Positions 59,846 through 64,000 of a stretch of 64,000 nt of DNA are shown here, one piece after another. A model generated the notes under the pieces. The model was not told the origin of the DNA. It was given only the letters and a program-made list of their open reading frames with translations, and ran no database searches. The stretch comes from Pachysolen tannophilus NRRL Y-2460 (lineage: Eukaryota; Ascomycota; Pichiomycetes; Alaninales; Pachysolenaceae), in NCBI GenBank assembly GCA_001661245.1, contig KV454017.1:557559-621558 (forward strand), given 5' to 3'. The translations under genes and the position numbers were made by a program. Every line of letters begins with the position of its first letter. The first letter of the stretch is position 1.

Positions 59846-62537
59846 ATGAGTGTTGAAAGCAGAGGAACTGGTACTAGTGGATTTGATGGAGTTAGTGGCG
59901 CTAGAGTTAGCGCTAGTGATAATGACTTTGAAGAGCCACAATTGGTTGATAATTACAAAAAAATTTTAGCAATTGATTTCAGATTTCATAAACTTGGGGG
60001 TTGTTTTTATAGTCACGAAGATCAAAAACTATTAGTTATAGAAGATACGACAACCAATAGTCCTGATATTTATCTCGAGTCGGTATTGTTTCAGCTAAGT
60101 CCAACAGTTGTTGCTGTTAGTAGCTCAATTGATGATAGAATTGCTGAAGTTTTGAATAAGAATCGTAAGTTTGACATTACTGTTTCAAAACTTTGCAAAT
60201 TATTTTACTGACACAATATATATATATATATATACATGTATATTCTTTGTGAATGTATTAGAAAAGAAATTCAACTATAATATAAATATTAGACCTTCTA
60301 GGGAATTTAGTTCAAAAAATGGTTCCAACTATGTCTTGCCTTTTGCAAATTCAAGTGTTCTGGTTTGTATTACCCTCGCAAGATTTTGTGACCCCCTAAA
60401 TTGAAAAAAAAAAATATTAACATATTTCAATTGTAGATGGTCTCTTGTTCTGCGTTGTTGGGGCTTCTTGAAACATCTGTCCTTTTGAAGGATCCAAGTA
60501 CTGATGTTGAAACCATTTTATCTTCCTTTGAGCCGTTCATTCTGTAAGTATTAGAAATATCTACTTCCCAATTACGAAAAATGTACATATATCAACTGAC
60601 AATAATACCACACCACATACAAAAGCAATGATTATTTATTTATAGATGAAGATTCCCTTTATGCTCTCAAAATTTTTCCCTGTTCAAAAAATGATTTTAA
60701 CGCGGATGGCGGTAAATCATCTGTTTATGACATTTTGAATTTGACTGGATCAGAATCAGGTTCCCTGTTATTGAAAATTTGGTTGTTAAGACCTTTGTCT
60801 GATTTGGAAAAGATTAACAAAAGACTTGACACAATATCGATTTTAACTAAACAAGAATACTCTGATGAAGTGGAGGATTTGATGAATTTGGTTAAAAGTT
60901 TGAACTCTCTGACTAGATTGGTATTACTGTTGAAATCAGGGAAATCTAACTATAATACATGGTTAAAGTTATATAATTTTATATTAAATTCATATCAGAT
61001 ATTTCAAAAAGTTTCATCACTAATAATGAAAGGAGAAAATTGTGAAATTTTTGAAAAAATTTCGACGAGAATTGATCCATCGAAACTTTCTGAATTACTA
61101 AACACTTTACAAGTAACCGTCGATTTTGATGACTCTAAGTTAGAGAGTAGAGTAACAGTTTTGGACGGTTTCGATTCTCAATTAGACGAATATCGTAAAA
61201 CATACAATGAAATGGAACTGATTTTGCAAATGGTAGCTTCAGAACTTAGTAAAGACATGGCTCCAGATCTAGCTAAGCTATTGAACGTCGTTTATATACC
61301 TCAGCTAGGTTATTTAGTGTCTATCGAAAATCAAAACTCTAAAATTGAAAATATTGCAGTGAAGCTAGGTTGGAATGAGGTTTTCAGAACTTCAACCACT
61401 ATTTATTATAAAAACTATGATATGGAAGAAATGGACGGATACTACGGTGACATTTATACTTTAATGTGTGACTGCGAGATTGAAATATTATATAATGTTC
61501 AGAAGAAAATACTAAAGCATGAAAAGACACTAACTGAGATTACTGCTTTACTTTCTGAGTTAGATTGTTTTTTAGCCTTATCAAAAGCCGCATTAATGCA
61601 TAAATATGTAAAACCAGAAATGACAGATGACATTTCACTAGACATAGAAGAGTCGAGGCATCCTGTTTATGAAACCTTGGTTCCTTCATTTGTTCCAAAT
61701 GATGCCAAATTAAATACAGGTGATGATGATTGCAATGATTTTGAACGCATTATGTTGCTTACAGGAGCAAATTTTAGTGGAAAGTCAATTTATCTAACAC
61801 AGGTAGCTTTGATTGTATATTTATCACATGTAGGCTGCTTTGTTCCTGCGAAAAAGGCAAAGATTGGAATCTGTGACAAAATATTGACTAGAATAATGTC
61901 CCGAGAATCAGTTTCAAGACAACAGAGCACCTTCATGGCTGATGCTCAGCAAATGTCAAAATGTTTAAAATTAATGAGTAAAAAGTCATTGCTTATTATC
62001 GATGAGTTTGGAAAAGGTACAGATATTAATGACGGACCTGCATTATTTGGATCTGTCTTGAAATATCTTTCTTCTTTAAATAATAATTGTCCAAGAAGCA
62101 TTGCCGCTACACATTTCCATGAATTACTCTCGAATACTTCATTGAAAAAAATTTTAAACTTAAATCATGTTCATTATTACAATATGGAAATTTTAATAAC
62201 AAAAGATTACGATACCTCATTGGGAAAGCAGTCAGATCAAATAACCTATCTATACCAGTTGAAAGAAGGTTTAGCGGGAGGTAGTTTTGGAATATTTTGT
62301 GCCAAAAATTCAGGTATTGACAACAATATTATAGAAAGAGCAGAGTTTTTTGTTTCTTTGTTTGAAAAAGGCGATGAAATTGACTTCGATTGTTACATTA
62401 AAATAGATTCGGATTATCAGAAGAGGTTAAAAAAAGCAGAAGACATAACTAGGAAATTTATCATTTGGGATTTGGATGAAGATGCTCAAGATATAGAGGT
62501 AAATTTAGGGGAAAAATTAGAAGAAATTTTAGATTAA
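59846..62537 (+). CDS. MSH5: Msh5, meiotic MutS homologue, four exons
   Basis: Exons 59846-60164, 60262-60362, 60437-60543 and 60626-62537 give 812 residues with consistent phases. Msh4-Msh5 clamps stabilise double Holliday junctions for class I crossovers. The C-terminal ATPase has Walker A GANFSGKSIY, FVPAKKAKIG, STFMADAQQM, Walker B LLIIDEFGKGTD and ATHFHELL. Exon 4 starts NDYLFIDEDSLYALKIF, the MutS connector/core motif. Donors are GTAAGT, GTTTGT and GTAAGT; the last acceptor is AAG, chosen because later AGs give the wrong phase. The exon 2 donor is the least certain. Branch points look like CTGAC. It is convergent with SAS10 (79 bp). Pairs functionally with ZIP4 elsewhere in the window. 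Confidence 0.9.
60216..60235. repeat. (TA)n run inside MSH5 intron 1
   Basis: Short TA microsatellite between the candidate branch point (CTGAC near 60208) and the acceptor at 60261. Confidence 0.75.
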
Positions 62538-62616
62538 CCATGTTGTTAACCGCATCATATGGATATAATATTGCAAAAAAAGAAATAATATTACTACTAT
62601 ACATGAAATGATATAA

Positions 62617-64000
62617 TTAAACAAGTTTAACACTTCTAGACAAACCTTTCTTAATACCAGTCTTTTCACCAGCATATGGACCCTGTTCTCCAGTGAAAAC
62701 AGATCTAATCGAATTAAGTTTCTTCTTAGCCTTTTCATACTTGAGTCTCTTCTTGACTCTTGAGTTTCTATTCTCCTTCTTTCTATGTGGGGTCAAACCT
62801 TTGTTCTTCAATATTTGGTAATTGATAGCACGTTTACCATCTTCATCAACATTTTCTTGTAACTCCAGTAATTTTCCTTCCTTCGCAGCTTTAACAGCTT
62901 GCTTGTGGTTATCTATTTTAAGTTTCTTTTTGGCCTCTTTTGAACCCTTGATAGCATTATAATAGCTTTCATCATCAACTTCATTTATTTGTTTTGATTC
63001 CCTTTCTTCTTCCGAGTCATAATCGTTGTCATCCAAATCAACACCAGCACCATACTTCTCAGTTCCTCTTTTCTGGGCCTCACTTAGTAACCTCTGTTGT
63101 CTTTCAAAAAGTCTTTCTTTGTAAGGAATATCCATATCACCTGTATATTTTGCATCTTTCTTATTTTGCTGTTGATCAATTTTGGAAGTATAAAATCTCA
63201 AAGTACGCTTACGGGCCTTTTTCTCTTCAGCGTCAACGTCATCAATTTCATCACTACGTTTCTTAGCCAATCTTTTGATGTTACGCTTCTTGTTAATATC
63301 AATATTGAAATCTTGCTTCTTTTCTTCTTTGGTTTCTTCTTCATTCTCGGAATCTAATTCTGATTCTGATTCTGATTCTAATTTTTGTTCATCAGCTTCT
63401 TCTTCACCTGAAATTATTAATTCATCCTCTTCTTCGTCTTCAACAGTATCAGCCATATTAATTTCATCTGGAATTTCTTCGGCTTGTCTCCAAACTTCTC
63501 TGGTCATAAGTATACTTTCCATCACAGGGTGATCTTTTATAGAGAAATTTAACTCTTTTTTTTCCAAATTAGAGAAAAAAATTGCAAAATAAGAACTAAT
63601 GGATCCCATATAAGCAGAAAGAGCTGTAAATTTGATTTTTAAAATTTCATCCAGAGATTGTTCATTATATTTTGTTTTCAAATTTTGTAATTTCGAATTT
63701 AACATTGATAATTCTTTTGTCAACGGTATGAATTCAGGGTATGAAGTTTTCAATAAAGTTAATCTAGCATCTTTATCCATTGTAGAAATATCTATCAGAT
63801 TTGTTGTATCAGTCAAGATATTTTTCAGTGGTTGATCGGTATGACTTTCTTTAGATTTTGACCATTCCTCCACCATGTCTTCATCCATATAATCATCCAT
63901 ACCTAATTCTTCCAAATGCTTTCTTTGCTGGCGCAAAGCTTCCTCCTCCATTAACTTTGCTGTCTCATCGTCATTTTCATCAACAATATCATCCCCACCA
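62617..64000 (-). CDS. SAS10: Sas10/Utp3, SSU processome component, partial
   Basis: The frame is still open at the right edge (GGDDIVDENDDETAKLMEEE), so 460 residues are visible and the N-terminus is missing; the ATG at 63951 is internal. Sas10/Utp3 acts in the 90S pre-ribosome for 18S rRNA processing and docks the nuclear exosome; overexpression derepresses silenced loci in yeast. The Sas10/Utp3 domain lies around LKTSYPEFIPLTKELSMLNS. Acidic runs and a basic middle (KKRNIKRLAKKRSDE) follow. The C-terminal Sas10 domain is NYQILKNKGLTPHRKKENRN, SRVKKRLKYEKA and YAGEKTGIKKGLSRSVKL, near identical to the family signature. With NOB1 it is the second small-subunit biogenesis factor in the window. 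Confidence 0.95.
   Translation of the reverse strand, partial: GGDDIVDENDDETAKLMEEEALRQQRKHLEELGMDDYMDEDMVEEWSKSKESHTDQPLKNILTDTTNLIDISTMDKDARLTLLKTSYPEFIPLTKELSMLNSKLQNLKTKYNEQSLDEILKIKFTALSAYMGSISSYFAIFFSNLEKKELNFSIKDHPVMESILMTREVWRQAEEIPDEINMADTVEDEEEDELIISGEEEADEQKLESESESELDSENEEETKEEKKQDFNIDINKKRNIKRLAKKRSDEIDDVDAEEKKARKRTLRFYTSKIDQQQNKKDAKYTGDMDIPYKERLFERQQRLLSEAQKRGTEKYGAGVDLDDNDYDSEEERESKQINEVDDESYYNAIKGSKEAKKKLKIDNHKQAVKAAKEGKLLELQENVDEDGKRAINYQILKNKGLTPHRKKENRNSRVKKRLKYEKAKKKLNSIRSVFTGEQGPYAGEKTGIKKGLSRSVKLV

Noticed and set aside
60171-60404. 77-aa ORF between MSH5 exons as a separate gene
   Set aside because: It is intron 1 plus exon 2 of MSH5 read through; the exon part matches MSH5.
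1-64000. Retroelement, DNA transposon or virus-like insertion
   Set aside because: No reverse transcriptase, integrase, transposase or capsid-like reading frame and no long terminal repeats were seen in any frame.

Overview
This window is nuclear DNA from an AT-rich budding yeast (Saccharomycotina). Genes are dense and mostly single-exon, separated by T/A-rich spacers, and nearly all match one-to-one with well known yeast genes. Introns, where present, have GTAAGT/GTATGT-type donors and CTAAC-type branch points. CTG codons are rare, and in conserved proteins they fall at polar or variable positions rather than at conserved leucines. This points to the CUG-Ser (Candida/Debaryomycetaceae-type) clade, though it is inference. 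No virus-like element, retroelement, DNA transposon or CRISPR array was seen.

Layout. 1-2100: partial SIS2/HAL3-type gene (-), then an assembly gap (2352-2929). 3369-6164: NOB1 (-) and SGT1 (+), divergent. 6314-14007: three minus-strand genes, ASE1, DRE2 and an unrecognised mitochondrial helical protein. 14349-27232: plus-strand run of GLO2, RPO31 (Pol III largest subunit), an unrecognised acidic nuclear-type protein and a Zn2Cys6 transcription factor. 27563-27650: intron-containing tRNA-Lys(CTT). 28380-32307: a small Cys-containing protein and ZIP4/SPO22 rebuilt here as four exons. 32506-34081: two head-to-head genes that look like the two halves of one TMEM135-family protein. 34509-38354: SEC31, followed by a second gap and a false duplicate of the SEC31 5' end. 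39784-50927: COA4 (four exons in an 82-residue gene), SCM3, CPR6 and RPB1 (Pol II largest subunit, two exons). 51244-57744: BPL1, CRD1, CCT4 and CDC123. 57935-62537: a Mei2-like RNA-binding gene (three exons) head-to-head with MSH5 (four exons). 62617-64000: partial SAS10.

Functionally most of the window is housekeeping: RNA polymerases, ribosome biogenesis (NOB1, SAS10), Hsp90 co-chaperones (SGT1, CPR6), chaperonin (CCT4), secretion (SEC31), mitochondria (CRD1, COA4, GLO2) and Fe-S/biotin cofactors (DRE2, BPL1). The notable minority is meiotic: ZIP4, MSH5 and the Mei2-like gene. These three hold 8 of the 12 introns I can place, with less standard splice signals than COA4 or RPB1, which suggests that a ZMM crossover pathway is retained and that splicing could be regulated. 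The observations I consider most worth checking are the split TMEM135-like pair, the splicing signals of the meiotic genes, the MEI2-like/MSH5 shared promoter with a perfect 12-bp inverted repeat, and the two-block Pol II CTD.
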